A stretch of 64,000 bases of DNA from Hyalangium ruber (GTDB taxonomy: Bacteria > Myxococcota > Myxococcia > Myxococcales > Myxococcaceae), in the NCBI RefSeq assembly GCF_034259325.1, contig NZ_JAXIVS010000008.1:248001-312000 (forward strand), in the 5' to 3' direction. The position numbers and the translations under genes were made by a program. The notes beneath the pieces are model-generated. The model saw nothing but the letters and a program-made list of their open reading frames with translations. It was not told the origin of the DNA and did not search any database. Positions within the stretch are counted from its first letter, which is position 1. Each line of letters starts with the position of its first letter. Positions 30,652 through 43,211 of the stretch are shown here, in pieces.

Positions 30652-32064
30652 ATGGTGGGGAACAGGGGATGGAGGCGGGTGGGGCTCCTCGTGTGCCTGC
30701 TCGCGGTCGGGCCCGCGTGGGCGCTGGAGGATGCGGCGATAGACCAGGCGCTGCGCTTCTCGCAGCAGCAACTGGCCCAGAGCGACGCGAGCCTTCGGCC
30801 CGGGACCTATCCGAAGAGCACCTTGCCCGGTGGGACGTGGAGGACCGTTCCCGCCACGGACATGATTGGCTGGGTCCAGGGCTTCTTCCCCGGGAGCCTC
30901 TGGTCCCTGTACGAGCTGACAGGAGACGCCGCGTGGAGGACCCGGGCCGAGGCGTGGACGCGCCCGCTGGAGGTGCAGCGCTTCAACCGGCAGACGCACG
31001 ATCTGGGCTTCAAGTTCATGCCCAGCTACGGGGCCGCGTACCGGCTCACGGGCCAGGCCGAGTTCAAGGATGTCCTGCTGAGCGCCGCGGAGTCCCTGGC
31101 CTCCCGGTACGACTCACGGGTGGGGATCATCGACTGCTGTGATTGGAACCCGGACTGGCGGCTGCCGCTCGTCGTCGACACGATGGTGAACCTGGAGTTG
31201 CTCTTCTGGGCCTCGCGCAACGGCGGCAGGCCCGAGTGGAACGACATGGCGCTCCAGCACGCGCTGACCACGTTGGAGGATCTCGTCCGCCCCGACGGCA
31301 GCACCTTCCATGTCGTGGACTACGAGCCCGGCACCGGCGCCATCCGCTTTCGCAAGACGTTCCAGGGCCATGCGGATGACTCCACCTGGACGCGCGGACA
31401 GGCGTGGGCCATGTACGGCTTTACGCTGACCTACCGGTACACGCGTGACCCGCGCATGCTCGACGCCGCGCGCCGCGTGTCGGACTACTACCTGAGCCGG
31501 CTGCCCTTGGACGCCGTGCCCAACTGGGACTTCGATGCGCCGACACAGTCGAAGGACTCCTCGGCCGCGGCCATCGCTGCCTCGGCGCTGCTGGAACTGC
31601 ACCTCCATGAGACGGATCCGGTGCGCAAGCAGCGCTACCGAGAGGCCGCTGTCCGGATGCTGGAGAGCCTGACCTCGTCGGCCTACCTCGCCATCGGCTC
31701 CAACAGCCGCGGCATCCTCCTGCATGGCGTCGGCAACCTGCCCGCGGGGCAGGAGGTGGACGTGAGCCTCATCTACGGGGACTACTACTTCCTCGAGGCG
31801 CTGCTCCGGTACCGGCAGCAGAACCCGCCGGTGCCTCCGCCGCAGGAGCCTGTTCCGCCGACGGAGCCGGTACCTCCACAGGAGCCCGTGCCTCCAGCGC
31901 CTCCACAGGAGCCGCCACCCGAGGAGCCCGTGCCTCCGGAGCCCGGGCCATCAGAGCCGGAGGGCAAGCGCGGGGGTGGGTGCGCCGCCGCGCCCGGGGC
32001 GGCCTCGCTGGCCTTGGGCCTCATGGCCTTCTTCGTTCTGCGTCAACGCTCGCGCTTCCGGTGA
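30652..32064 (+). CDS. GH88 unsaturated glucuronyl hydrolase-like protein with MYXO-CTERM tail
   Basis: A 470-residue secreted protein. A signal peptide ends near GPAWA. The (alpha/alpha)6 domain (about 25-395) has the two Asp motifs of GH88: LVVDTMVNLELL with Asp176 and ADDSTWTRGQAWAMYGF. GH88 enzymes remove unsaturated uronic acid left by polysaccharide lyases. The domain is followed by a Pro/Glu-rich linker of PVPPxEP repeats (about 395-440) and the tail GGGCAAAPGAASLALG, a hydrophobic stretch and RQRSRFR, a MYXO-CTERM signal that leads to surface anchoring. An AGGAG site precedes ATG 30652. The neighbouring sugar-binding protein gene suggests linked hydrolysis and uptake. Confidence 0.9.
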   Translation: MVGNRGWRRVGLLVCLLAVGPAWALEDAAIDQALRFSQQQLAQSDASLRPGTYPKSTLPGGTWRTVPATDMIGWVQGFFPGSLWSLYELTGDAAWRTRAEAWTRPLEVQRFNRQTHDLGFKFMPSYGAAYRLTGQAEFKDVLLSAAESLASRYDSRVGIIDCCDWNPDWRLPLVVDTMVNLELLFWASRNGGRPEWNDMALQHALTTLEDLVRPDGSTFHVVDYEPGTGAIRFRKTFQGHADDSTWTRGQAWAMYGFTLTYRYTRDPRMLDAARRVSDYYLSRLPLDAVPNWDFDAPTQSKDSSAAAIAASALLELHLHETDPVRKQRYREAAVRMLESLTSSAYLAIGSNSRGILLHGVGNLPAGQEVDVSLIYGDYYFLEALLRYRQQNPPVPPPQEPVPPTEPVPPQEPVPPAPPQEPPPEEPVPPEPGPSEPEGKRGGGCAAAPGAASLALGLMAFFVLRQRSRFR

Positions 32065-32074
32065 GCGCGGTGGC

Positions 32075-35000
32075 TCACGGGTCCGCGTGCGCCGCGAGCC
32101 ACCGGCTGGCCTCGGCGAGCTTGGGCGCGATGGCCTGGCGCTGCCAGTGCTCCTGAACCTCGGTGGCCAGCGCCCGGGCCCGCGTCCGGTCCTGTCCGGT
32201 GTCCCAGAGCGCCCTTGCCAGCGCGAAGCGCACGTCGTCCGCATCCTTGCGATAGACGTGTTTCAACGCGCGCTCGAGCAGGGGCAGCGCCTCGGCGGGC
32301 TTGCCCCGCGCCAGCTGGAGCTCTGCCAGGGACAGGCGTGAGAGCGCGGTGTCCGGATGCTCGGCGCCCAGCGCCTTCTCTCGCAGGGCCAGCGCGCGAT
32401 CGTGATGCCGCCGTGCCTCCTCGTGGCGCCCCAGCTTCGTGAGCACGACCCCCAGCAGTCGGTGGGCTTCCGCCGTCTCCGGGTGCTCGGGCCCCACCGT
32501 CTTCTCCCACATGCTCAGCCCGCGCTCGATGAACTTGCGGCCCTCCTCCAGCTTGCCCTGGGCCTGGAGCGCGGAGCCGATCTCGCAGAGGGTGCTGGCC
32601 ACGTCGGGATGCACGGGGCCCAGCGCTTTCTGGCGGAGGAGCAGGGCGCGTTCCTGCTTTTGCCGCGCCTCTTCATACCGTCCCAGATACATGAGGGTGG
32701 AGCCGATGTTGTTGAGCGAAGCGCCGACATACGGGTGCTCGGGTCCCAGCACTTTCTCCCGCAGCGCCAGGGCGCGCTCGTGACGGTTCAGCCCGTCCTC
32801 GAACCGTCCCTGGAAGACGAGCACGTTGCCCAGGTTGCTCCGGAGGATGAGGGCGTCGGGGTGATCCGGCCCCAAGGTCTTCTCCAGCAAGGCCAGAGCG
32901 CGCTCGTACTGCACGCCCGCCTCCTCGAACTGACCCATGCCGATGAACACGTTGCCCAGGTTGTTGATCGACAGGGCGACCGCGGGGTGCTCGGCCCCCA
33001 GCAGCTTCTCGCGCAAGGCCAGCGTGCGTTCGTGGTGCTGCTTCGCATCCAGGTCACGGCCCAGGAACTTGAAGGCGTTGCCCAGGTTGTTGTGCGCCTC
33101 GGCGAGGCTCAGGTGTTCGGAGCCCAGGGACTTCTCCAGCAGCGCGAGCGCTTGCTCGAACTTTTCCCGGGCCTGCTCGTAGCGGCCCATGCCCTGGAAG
33201 ACACTGCCCAGGTTGAGCAGGAAGCCCGCGCGCGTCACGTCGTCGTCCACCACCGCGACGGTCGCCTCCACCACGGGCTCCATCATGAGCGCCTCCTGGT
33301 GGCGCGGCTGTCTGTAGCCCACCAGCCGCAGCAGAATGCTCGAGGACTTCGCCACCAGCGCCAGATCCTTGCCTCGGCCGGCCTCGGCGATGGCCTGGCG
33401 CATGCGCTCCTCGGCGCCCTTGTAGTCTCCACTGCCCTCGCGCAGCCGGCTGCTGAGGTGGAGGGTGCGCGCATGCAGCGGCGCGTAGCCGAGGGGCGCG
33501 ATCTGCCCGAGCAGCTCCTCGTCCAGCGCCTGACCCTCCTTGAACTTACCGGCCTCCAGGAGCGCTTCGATTCGGTCCACCCGCGCCTGCAGGGAGTCCA
33601 CTTGCGCGCGCAGCTGCGGATCCTCGGGAGGTGGCACGGCGGCGGTGAGCGCCTGGGCGTCCGCGCAGTACTCCAGCGGCGGCAGCGAGCGGGCGGCTTG
33701 CACCGCCTTGGAGAGCAGGCCCGCGTCGGCGCCACCCGCGAGCAGCTCCGTGAGGGCGCGCAGCTGGCTCCGCCGACGCTCCAGACAGTACTCCTGGCGC
33801 ACCGCCAGGCCCTGGGCAGGGCGCACCTCGTGCCGGAGCGCCTCGCACACCTCCGTGCGCTGCTTCACCCACTGGCCCGAGTAGTCATCGAGCGTGGCGG
33901 CCACGCGGGTGAAGGTGTCCGGAGCGTAGGGCAGGCCCGTGCCCAGCAGGGCTTGCTTCACCTTCTCCTTCACGGGCTCGTCCCAGATGCCGCTCAGGTG
34001 TCGTTCCAGGCGCCCACACACCGGGACCTGGTGCTGCTGGCGAGTCCAACCCCAGACGGCGAGCCCCGCCAACACGGCCATCACCGAGGTGAGGCCCACC
34101 ACCCGAAGCCGTGCCCGGCGTTTGGCCTCCGGGTCCTCCGTCAGCGCCGTCAGCACTTCCTCCAGGCCCGCGGGGCGCTGGCGCGGATCGGCGCTCAAGC
34201 CGCGCATCACCGTTCGCGCCACCCACGCTGGCACCTCGGAGGAGGCGGGAGGCGGCGCCACCTTGCCCTCCAGCTGAGCCCGGGTGAGCTCGGTGGGAGT
34301 GGCGCCCAGGAAGGGGAGCTGTCCGTACAGGGCCTCGTACAGCGCGGCGCAGAAGGCGAACACGTCGCTGCCGACGTCGGCCGGGTGGCCCTGGAGCAGC
34401 TCGGGGGCCATGTAGCCGGGGGTGCCCATGAACGAGCCAGGCATGGTGAGGGCGCCCGAGCCGGTTTGCGCACCCCAGGTAGCGGGAAGCTGTGCCGGGA
34501 GCGTGGCGGTGGGCCGCACGGCCTCCGGCGTGTTGCGAGCCCGCGCCAGGCCGAAGTCGGTGACGCGCACACGCCCGTCCTGACCCACCAGCACGTTGTC
34601 CGGCTTGAAGTCGCGGTGGATGAGGCCCGCGGCATGCGCGGCCACGAGTCCCCGGCCCGCCGAGAGGTAGGCCTCCAGCACCTCTCGCCAGGGGCGGGGC
34701 TGCTTGCGCCACTGGCGCAGCGTCTGCCCCTGCACGTACTCCATGGCGATGAAGATCGACCCGTCCTCCAGCGCGCCGGAGTCGTAGACGGCCACCACAT
34801 GGGGGTGCGAGAGGCGGGCCATGGCCTGGGCCTCGCGCGCCAGGCGGCTGTTCTCGCCCTGGGTGGCGCTGAAGCCGGGCCCGGAGGGCAGCAGCAGCTT
34901 GAGGGCCACGCGCCGATCCAGGCGCGAGTCATAGGCGGCGATCACCAGGCCCATGCCGCCCTGGCCCAGGGTGTCGAGCACCGTGTAGCGGTCGGCCAGC

Positions 35001-35173
35001 GTATGTCCCGGCGTGAGCTGGAGCGGGGCGCCTTGTCGCGCCCCCGCGCTGGACAGCCAGGTGCGCGCTTCACCAAACCCGGGCGACGGTTCGCCGGAGG
35101 TGCGGCGCACGGTGAGCGCCTCCTCCAGCGGGTCGCGTTCCGAAATCCCGGGTTTTGGCCCCTGCTCGCTCAT
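32075..35173 (-). CDS. Ser/Thr protein kinase with transmembrane segment and TPR repeats
   Basis: A 1032-residue Hanks-type kinase of myxobacterial style. The kinase domain (about 55-325) shows GQGGMG, VALKLLL, the catalytic loop HRDFKPDN, DFGLA and an APE-like MAPELL. A transmembrane helix follows (about 355-375, VVGLTSVMAVLAGLAVWGW). The external or periplasmic part has a helical region and then about six or seven TPR units with a 42-residue period (pattern LGxEHP...NLGxxxxxxGR.EEA...ERALALREK). It probably senses or scaffolds proteins through the TPRs. ATG 35173 is used because the preceding 14 residues look non-coding. The VWA gene lies 60 bases upstream on the same strand and may share its transcript. 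Confidence 0.92.
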   Translation of the reverse strand: MSEQGPKPGISERDPLEEALTVRRTSGEPSPGFGEARTWLSSAGARQGAPLQLTPGHTLADRYTVLDTLGQGGMGLVIAAYDSRLDRRVALKLLLPSGPGFSATQGENSRLAREAQAMARLSHPHVVAVYDSGALEDGSIFIAMEYVQGQTLRQWRKQPRPWREVLEAYLSAGRGLVAAHAAGLIHRDFKPDNVLVGQDGRVRVTDFGLARARNTPEAVRPTATLPAQLPATWGAQTGSGALTMPGSFMGTPGYMAPELLQGHPADVGSDVFAFCAALYEALYGQLPFLGATPTELTRAQLEGKVAPPPASSEVPAWVARTVMRGLSADPRQRPAGLEEVLTALTEDPEAKRRARLRVVGLTSVMAVLAGLAVWGWTRQQHQVPVCGRLERHLSGIWDEPVKEKVKQALLGTGLPYAPDTFTRVAATLDDYSGQWVKQRTEVCEALRHEVRPAQGLAVRQEYCLERRRSQLRALTELLAGGADAGLLSKAVQAARSLPPLEYCADAQALTAAVPPPEDPQLRAQVDSLQARVDRIEALLEAGKFKEGQALDEELLGQIAPLGYAPLHARTLHLSSRLREGSGDYKGAEERMRQAIAEAGRGKDLALVAKSSSILLRLVGYRQPRHQEALMMEPVVEATVAVVDDDVTRAGFLLNLGSVFQGMGRYEQAREKFEQALALLEKSLGSEHLSLAEAHNNLGNAFKFLGRDLDAKQHHERTLALREKLLGAEHPAVALSINNLGNVFIGMGQFEEAGVQYERALALLEKTLGPDHPDALILRSNLGNVLVFQGRFEDGLNRHERALALREKVLGPEHPYVGASLNNIGSTLMYLGRYEEARQKQERALLLRQKALGPVHPDVASTLCEIGSALQAQGKLEEGRKFIERGLSMWEKTVGPEHPETAEAHRLLGVVLTKLGRHEEARRHHDRALALREKALGAEHPDTALSRLSLAELQLARGKPAEALPLLERALKHVYRKDADDVRFALARALWDTGQDRTRARALATEVQEHWQRQAIAPKLAEASRWLAAHADP
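32345..33130 (-). repeat. Tandem 126-base units coding for TPR repeats
   Basis: Within the kinase gene, about six direct repeats of 126 bases code for kinesin-light-chain-like TPR units. The units are diverged at DNA level but share the HP-containing start at roughly regular intervals (near 32354, 32480, 32606, 32732, 32858 and 32984). This is a protein-level repeat, not a mobile or CRISPR element. Confidence 0.8.
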
Positions 35174-35233
35174 ACACCCACCTTGATGAAGGCGCGCGAG
35201 GGTAGCCGTATGCACCCGGGAGCGGAAGCGGGC

Positions 35234-36391
35234 TTACTCCAGGGCGAGGCCCTGAGCGGCGGCCTGCTTGCTGGCCGACTCGATGATGGCCTTGTCCAGC
35301 GTGGCGGGAGCCCCGGCGGGCGCGGCCTGCTGCTTGTCGGCGACGAACTTCTCGCGCTCGGCCTGGAGCTTCTGGATGCGCCCCTGGATGTCCGCGCGCT
35401 CCTTCGCCTTCGCGTCGACGATCGCCTGGCGCTCCTGGGCGTTCTTGCCCCGCAGCTCCTGGGGCAGCTCTTCGTCCTTGACGGCCTCCAGCTTCACCTT
35501 GCCCTTCTTCGCCCCGTCCACCAGATCCCAGTCCGAGTTGTCATAGAGGCGGCTGGCCTTGGACACCGCGCGCGTGGTGGCGCTGCCCACGGAACCGGCG
35601 GCGTTGGTGTCCTGCTCCTCCTGCCGGCGCTTGGACTCCGCGCCCTTGCTCCCGTAGCCCAGGTACGTCTTGTTCAGCTCGCGCCCCAGCTGGGCGAGCT
35701 CCGCGTCCTGCGGTGCGGCGATGTGCGCCACGGCGCGGTTCTGATCGATGTTGAGCGCCTGGCCCCCGGCCACCTGCGCCGCCGAGGCCCAGCCCGTGTT
35801 CGCGCCCTCGCGCTCCGAGCCGCAGTGGATGGTGTTCACGACGATGCCGCGCTCCTTGGCGTTGTCGATCGCGCTCTTGGGCGTCACCGGGCCCTGGTTG
35901 AAGGGCTCGTTGCCCGCGATGTAGATGAGCTTGAGGTCCCCCGCCGCCTTGCTCCAGGCCAGGTTGCGCGTGGCCTTCTGGATGACCATGCCGGCGTACT
36001 CGTCCCCGCCGTTGGTCTTCAGCGCGAACAGCTCTTCGGACACCTTGTCCAGGTCCGTGGTGAAGGGGACAATCTGCCGGATGTAGCCGCCCTCCTGCGC
36101 CAGCGACTCCTTGCCGTACTCGTAGAGGGCGATCTCCAGGTGCGCCAGCTGCGTGCCCCGGCGCGCCTTCTGGAACGTGTTCACCACCGTCCACAGCTGG
36201 CGCTTGGCCTGATCAATGAGCCCGTCCATGCTGTTGCTGGTGTCCAGCAGCAGGGCGATCTGCACCCGCGGCGCGCTCGCGGCGGCGTGGATCGCCTTCT
36301 GCGTGGCGGGCGGAGGCGCGGCGGGCTCTTCCGCGAGGGCCGCGGTGGGCAGCGCGAGCAGACCAAGACCAAGGGCGAGGGGCTTCAGCAT
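35234..36391 (-). CDS. Secreted von Willebrand factor A domain protein
   Basis: A 385-residue protein with a signal peptide (MLKPLALGLGLLALPTAALA). The VWA domain (about 40-230) has a metal-ion-dependent adhesion site DTSNSMDG and the later Asp in KLIYIAGNEPFNQG. The C-terminal third is a charged, helical Lys/Glu/Gln-rich segment (about 285-360) likely to form a coiled coil. It likely binds another protein in the periplasm or outside. It is upstream of the kinase-TPR gene in the same direction. ATG 36391 is preferred over a longer frame because the signal starts there. Confidence 0.88.
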   Translation of the reverse strand: MLKPLALGLGLLALPTAALAEEPAAPPPATQKAIHAAASAPRVQIALLLDTSNSMDGLIDQAKRQLWTVVNTFQKARRGTQLAHLEIALYEYGKESLAQEGGYIRQIVPFTTDLDKVSEELFALKTNGGDEYAGMVIQKATRNLAWSKAAGDLKLIYIAGNEPFNQGPVTPKSAIDNAKERGIVVNTIHCGSEREGANTGWASAAQVAGGQALNIDQNRAVAHIAAPQDAELAQLGRELNKTYLGYGSKGAESKRRQEEQDTNAAGSVGSATTRAVSKASRLYDNSDWDLVDGAKKGKVKLEAVKDEELPQELRGKNAQERQAIVDAKAKERADIQGRIQKLQAEREKFVADKQQAAPAGAPATLDKAIIESASKQAAAQGLALE

Positions 36392-36628
36392 GGGCGTTCT
36401 CCGGGAGGGAAGGTGTCCGGCCCAAGGGCTTGCCTGGCCGGTTTCCCTGGAACGGGTGTGCCCCAAAAAAGGTTTACGGCTCGCGGACAGGCGGGCGGGG
36501 GCTCATGTGCCAGAGGCCTCCCCGAGAGGGCGGATCACTGTTGTTTCAAGATCTTGCCGGACCGCCGTCTCTCCTAAAGACCCGGATGTCACCTTCTAGT
36601 CACCGGATGTATTCGGATTTCTTAATCT

Positions 36629-36644
36629 TTCAGTCTTGACTGAA
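36629..36644. promoter_or_regulatory. Palindromic operator candidate upstream of the MarR/GbsR-type gene
   Basis: An inverted repeat TTCAGTC-TT-GACTGAA 31 bases upstream of the regulator start, in an A+T-rich stretch. MarR-like proteins often bind such 16-18 base palindromes over their own promoters, so it may be the site for autoregulation of the efflux operon. Confidence 0.5.
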
Positions 36645-36675
36645 TGAACCGAAGAAACTATTCGTTCACGCGCTC

Positions 36676-37224
36676 ATGAAACCCGACGAAGCGGCCACGG
36701 CAGGCGACGAGAAGGACGGCTTCCCCTTAACGGCCGACGACCACCGTTTCATTGAATCCCTCGGGCTTCATTTCGAGGACCAGGGGATTCCCCGCATTGG
36801 CGGGCGCATGCTCGGCTTGCTGATGCTGGCGCCCAAGCCCCTGTCGCTGGGCACCATCGCGGAGCTGCTCCAGGTCAGCCCCGCCTCCGTGTCCACCAAC
36901 GTGCGGCGCTTCCACGCCAAGGGGCTGGTCCAGGAGATCAGCTATCCGGGGGATCGGCGCCACTACTACGTCTTCAGTGATAACGCCTGGGAGCACCGCT
37001 TCGATGATGGTCGCGGGGGCCTCAAGGAGATCCTGCAGATCCTGAACACCCGCAAGGAGCGCCTGGGGCCCGAGGAGAACCTGTGCCTGAAGCGCTTCAC
37101 CGATGCCATCGAGTTCTTCGTCTTCTTCAGCAGGATGGTCGACTCCGCGCTCGAACGCTGGCGAGCCCGTAAGGCCCAGCCCGACTCCGCCGAGAGCCCT
37201 CCGCAGTCCCGCACCGCTTCCTGA
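36676..37224 (+). CDS. MarR/GbsR-family transcriptional regulator of the RND operon
   Basis: A 182-residue winged-helix regulator. The DNA-binding part (about 30-100) reads GIPRIGGRMLGLLMLAPKPLS, LLQVSPASVSTNVRRFHAKGLV and a wing YPGDRRHYYVF, typical of GbsR/MarR proteins. A C-terminal helical dimer region follows. It is the first gene of the efflux operon and 36 bases before the adaptor gene, so it probably represses the operon and responds to a toxic compound or metabolite. A palindrome lies just upstream. Confidence 0.9.
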   Translation: MKPDEAATAGDEKDGFPLTADDHRFIESLGLHFEDQGIPRIGGRMLGLLMLAPKPLSLGTIAELLQVSPASVSTNVRRFHAKGLVQEISYPGDRRHYYVFSDNAWEHRFDDGRGGLKEILQILNTRKERLGPEENLCLKRFTDAIEFFVFFSRMVDSALERWRARKAQPDSAESPPQSRTAS

Positions 37225-37260
37225 GACTTTCCGAGCTTTTCCTTAGAAGGACCCAAGATA

Positions 37261-38384
37261 TGACCCCGCGTTCCCTCTCCCGTCTGCTGCTCATCTCCAC
37301 TCTGGCCTCCGCCGCGGGCATGGGTTGCTCCGAAGCACGCGCCAACAAGGCGCAACTGCCCGCCACCAACAGCGCCGCGGGCGGCCAGCCGACCCTCGGC
37401 GTGCGTGCCACCCCTCCGCTCGACAAGCTGCAGGGCGACGTCAGCCGCGTGACGGGGCAGATCCGCGCCAAGCTGGAGGCCACCCTGAGCGCCCCGGCCA
37501 CGGGCACCGTCGCCCAGCACCTGGTGAACGTGGGTGACAAGGTGAAGAAGGGCGCGCCGATGATGGTGCTGGACACCTCCAACATGGTCATCAGCGTGGA
37601 GCAGGCCATGGCCGCCCGCGAGATGGCCAAGGCAGGGCTGGACAGCGCCAACACGGAGCTGGAGCGCACCCAGAAGCTCTTCGAGGGCGGCAGCGCGCCC
37701 CAGGCCGTGCTCGACAGGGCGCAGGCGGGCCAGCGCCAGGCCGCCGCGGGCTTCGCTCAGGCGGACGCCGCGGTGCGCTCGGCGCAGGAGATGCTGCGTG
37801 ACCACACCCTGCGCGCGCCCTTCGACGGCGTGGTGACGGCACGCATGAAGAACATCGGCGACACGGTGGCGATGATGCCGCCCACGCCCGTCTTCATGGT
37901 CACCAACGTGGACGAGCTGGAGGTGCGCCTGCCGGTGCCCGAGTCCATGGCGGGAGCGCTCACGCAGGGCATGAAGCTCACCGGGCGCGTCATCCCCGGC
38001 AACACCGCCTTCGAGGCCACCGTGCGCACGGTGGGCGCGGTGGTGGACGCGCAGAGCCGCACCGTGGAGGTGCTGGCGGACGTGGCGAACAAGGCCGAGA
38101 AGGACGGCGCGGTGCTGCGCCCCGGCTCGCTGGCGGAGCTGGACTTCTCGCGCAGCGAGGCGCTGGCGGGCCTCTTCGTCCCCTCGCAGGCGCTGCTCAA
38201 GGACGAGAAGGGCAGCTACGTGTGGGTGGTCGAGGACGGACGCCTGGTGCGCCGGGACGTGCAGGCGCTGCCGGTCACCCCGCGCTTCGCGCAGGTGCGC
38301 GGCGGCCTGCAGCCCCAGGACAAGGTCGTGGTGGAGGGCGCCGCCAGCCTCCGTGAAGGGCTCTCTGTGAGCGTGGTGCAGTAA
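37261..38384 (+). CDS. RND efflux periplasmic adaptor lipoprotein
   Basis: A 374-residue membrane fusion protein. The N-terminus is a lipoprotein signal ending SAAGMGC. A lipoyl/barrel-sandwich motif (LSAPATGTVAQHLVNVGDKV) is split by a coiled-coil hairpin (about 100-175) and completed by LRAPFDGVVTARMKNIGDTV. A beta-barrel domain and a membrane-proximal domain follow (LFVPSQALLKD, VVEGAASLREGLSV). It bridges the RND pump and the outer-membrane channel coded directly downstream. Confidence 0.95.
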
Positions 38385-38411
38385 CTCCGCGGACTGAACG
38401 GGTACACCTCT

Positions 38412-41516
<3,105 letters not shown>

Positions 41517-41673
41517 TTCACGGCGCGGAGGACAGAGGCGGGACTGCTCGGGTCCCGCATCTCTCCCAGACGAGACCCGGGGGACCGCCAACGTCCTCCG
41601 CGCCCTGACCCCTTAGCTCTCTCGCATTCCATTCCCCGCAGTCACCCACGCCCCCTTCAAGGAGGAGGGTGTT

Positions 41674-43152
41674 ATGAACCCGCTTGTCTTCGTAGCCCTC
41701 GTCACCCTGGCTGCCCAGCAGGACGCTCCGAGCGCCGCAACACCCCGGGAGGCCGAGACCGCTCCGAGCCCCGCAGCAGCCCCGACTCCTCCGGAAGCCC
41801 CGAGCCCCGCGGCCCGGACGTTGACGTTCCAGGAAGTGCTCACCCGCATGGAGTCCCAGAGCCTGGATCTGCAAGCGGCTCGGGCGCGGCTGGCCCAGGC
41901 ACAGGAGCTGTCCGCCAAGGCCCGCAGCGGCTACCTGCCGCAGATCTCCGTGGGCGCCTCGTACACGCGCAACAATGCCGAGGCCAACCTCCGGCTGCCC
42001 GTGGGCTACGTCATCCGCGACGTCGGCGGGCCGACGAGTGGCCCGGGCGTTCCGGACTCCCCGCCGGACCTGCCGGGTGCTCCCACCAACCTGGCGCTCG
42101 TGCCCGCGGCCATCATCGAAGCGCCGATCCAGGTGTTCAACCAGCTGGGAGCCCAGGCGCAGCTCAACCAGGCCATCATCGCTCCTGCGCTGTGGCAGGC
42201 CATCCGGACGGCGGGCATCGCCGAGGACGTGGCGGCCCTCAACGTGGAGGCGGCGCGCCGGGAGATCCTCTTTGGCGCCGCGCAGCTCTACTTCGGCGCG
42301 GCGGGGCTCCAGCAGGCCATCTCCGTGCAGGAGCGCCTGCTGGCGGTGAATGTCGCCCGCGAGAAGGACGTGACGGTGGGCTACGAGGCCGGTGCGCAGC
42401 CCAAGGTGGCGCTGCTGCGCGCCCAGATCGACCGGGGCCGCGCTGAGCAGGACCTGGTGCGCGCGCGCAACTCCTACCTGAGCATGGTGCAGTCGCTGGC
42501 CACGCTGATGAACGAGCCGGCTGACTTCGACGTGGTGGTGCCGGAGGAGCCGGTGCTTCCCTCGGGCATCGAGGAGCTGGAGAAGGCGGCGCTCCAGCGG
42601 CCGGACGTGGCGGCGGCGCAGCGCAACCTGGATCTGGCCGAGAGCGGGCGCACCGCGACGAAGTGGAAGTACGCGCCCAACTTGGGCCTGTCCGCCGTGT
42701 ACCGGTGGGCCAACGTGGGCGGCTTCACCGGTGAGAACACGAACTGGGCCATCACCCTGGGGCTCAACTGGACGATCTGGGACGGCGGCCTGCGAGAGGC
42801 GGAGCTGCGCGAGAGCAGCGCCAAGGTGGCCGAGGCGGAGGCCTCCGCCCGCGCCGCGGAGAACAAGGCCCGGGACGAGGTGCGTCGTGGGCTGCTGGAG
42901 CTGGCCAGCGCTCGGGCCAACCGTATCAAGGCCGAGGAGCAGCTGCGCCTGGCGCGCGAGGGCCAGCGCCTGGTGGACGTGAGCTTCAAGGCGGGCAGCG
43001 CCACCTATCTCGAGGTGACGGACGCCAACACCGCGCTCGCCGCCGCGGAGACGGGCTTCGTGGGCGAGACGCTGAATGCCTCGCTGGCCGCGCTGCGCGT
43101 GCTCAAGGCGGCCGGGCAGTTCGCTCCGCCGCCTGCTCCCGCCCAGGAGTGA
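41674..43152 (+). CDS. TolC-family outer membrane efflux channel
   Basis: A 492-residue outer-membrane channel protein with a signal peptide, an Ala/Pro-rich lead and two repeated coiled-coil halves (FQEVLTRMESQSLDLQAARA and LQRPDVAAAQRNLDLAESG) typical of TolC/NodT proteins. A very strong AAGGAGGAGGG site precedes ATG 41674. It completes the efflux operon, 157 bases after the pump gene, and is followed by a terminator. The gap to the pump may hold an internal promoter, but none is recognised. Confidence 0.94.
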   Translation: MNPLVFVALVTLAAQQDAPSAATPREAETAPSPAAAPTPPEAPSPAARTLTFQEVLTRMESQSLDLQAARARLAQAQELSAKARSGYLPQISVGASYTRNNAEANLRLPVGYVIRDVGGPTSGPGVPDSPPDLPGAPTNLALVPAAIIEAPIQVFNQLGAQAQLNQAIIAPALWQAIRTAGIAEDVAALNVEAARREILFGAAQLYFGAAGLQQAISVQERLLAVNVAREKDVTVGYEAGAQPKVALLRAQIDRGRAEQDLVRARNSYLSMVQSLATLMNEPADFDVVVPEEPVLPSGIEELEKAALQRPDVAAAQRNLDLAESGRTATKWKYAPNLGLSAVYRWANVGGFTGENTNWAITLGLNWTIWDGGLREAELRESSAKVAEAEASARAAENKARDEVRRGLLELASARANRIKAEEQLRLAREGQRLVDVSFKAGSATYLEVTDANTALAAAETGFVGETLNASLAALRVLKAAGQFAPPPAPAQE

Positions 43153-43177
43153 GGCGGGCAGGGGATTGAGGTTCCTG

Positions 43178-43211
43178 GGGGCGGGGTCTTTCGGAGACCC
43201 TGCCCCTTTTT
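43178..43211 (+). terminator. Rho-independent terminator of the first RND operon
   Basis: A 12-base stem GGGGCGGGGTCT (43178-43189) pairs with AGACCCTGCCCC (43195-43206) with one G-U pair and a five-base loop, followed by five T residues (43207-43211). The last T is also part of the stop codon of the convergent acyl-AMP ligase gene. Confidence 0.85.

Noticed and set aside
32345-33130. Regular direct repeats that could suggest a CRISPR array
   Set aside because: The units are 126 bases, coding, in frame and diverged. They are TPR repeats.
32357-36577. A 1406-residue open frame antisense to the kinase and VWA genes
   Set aside because: Its periodic sequence mirrors the TPR repeats; it has no family features of its own.
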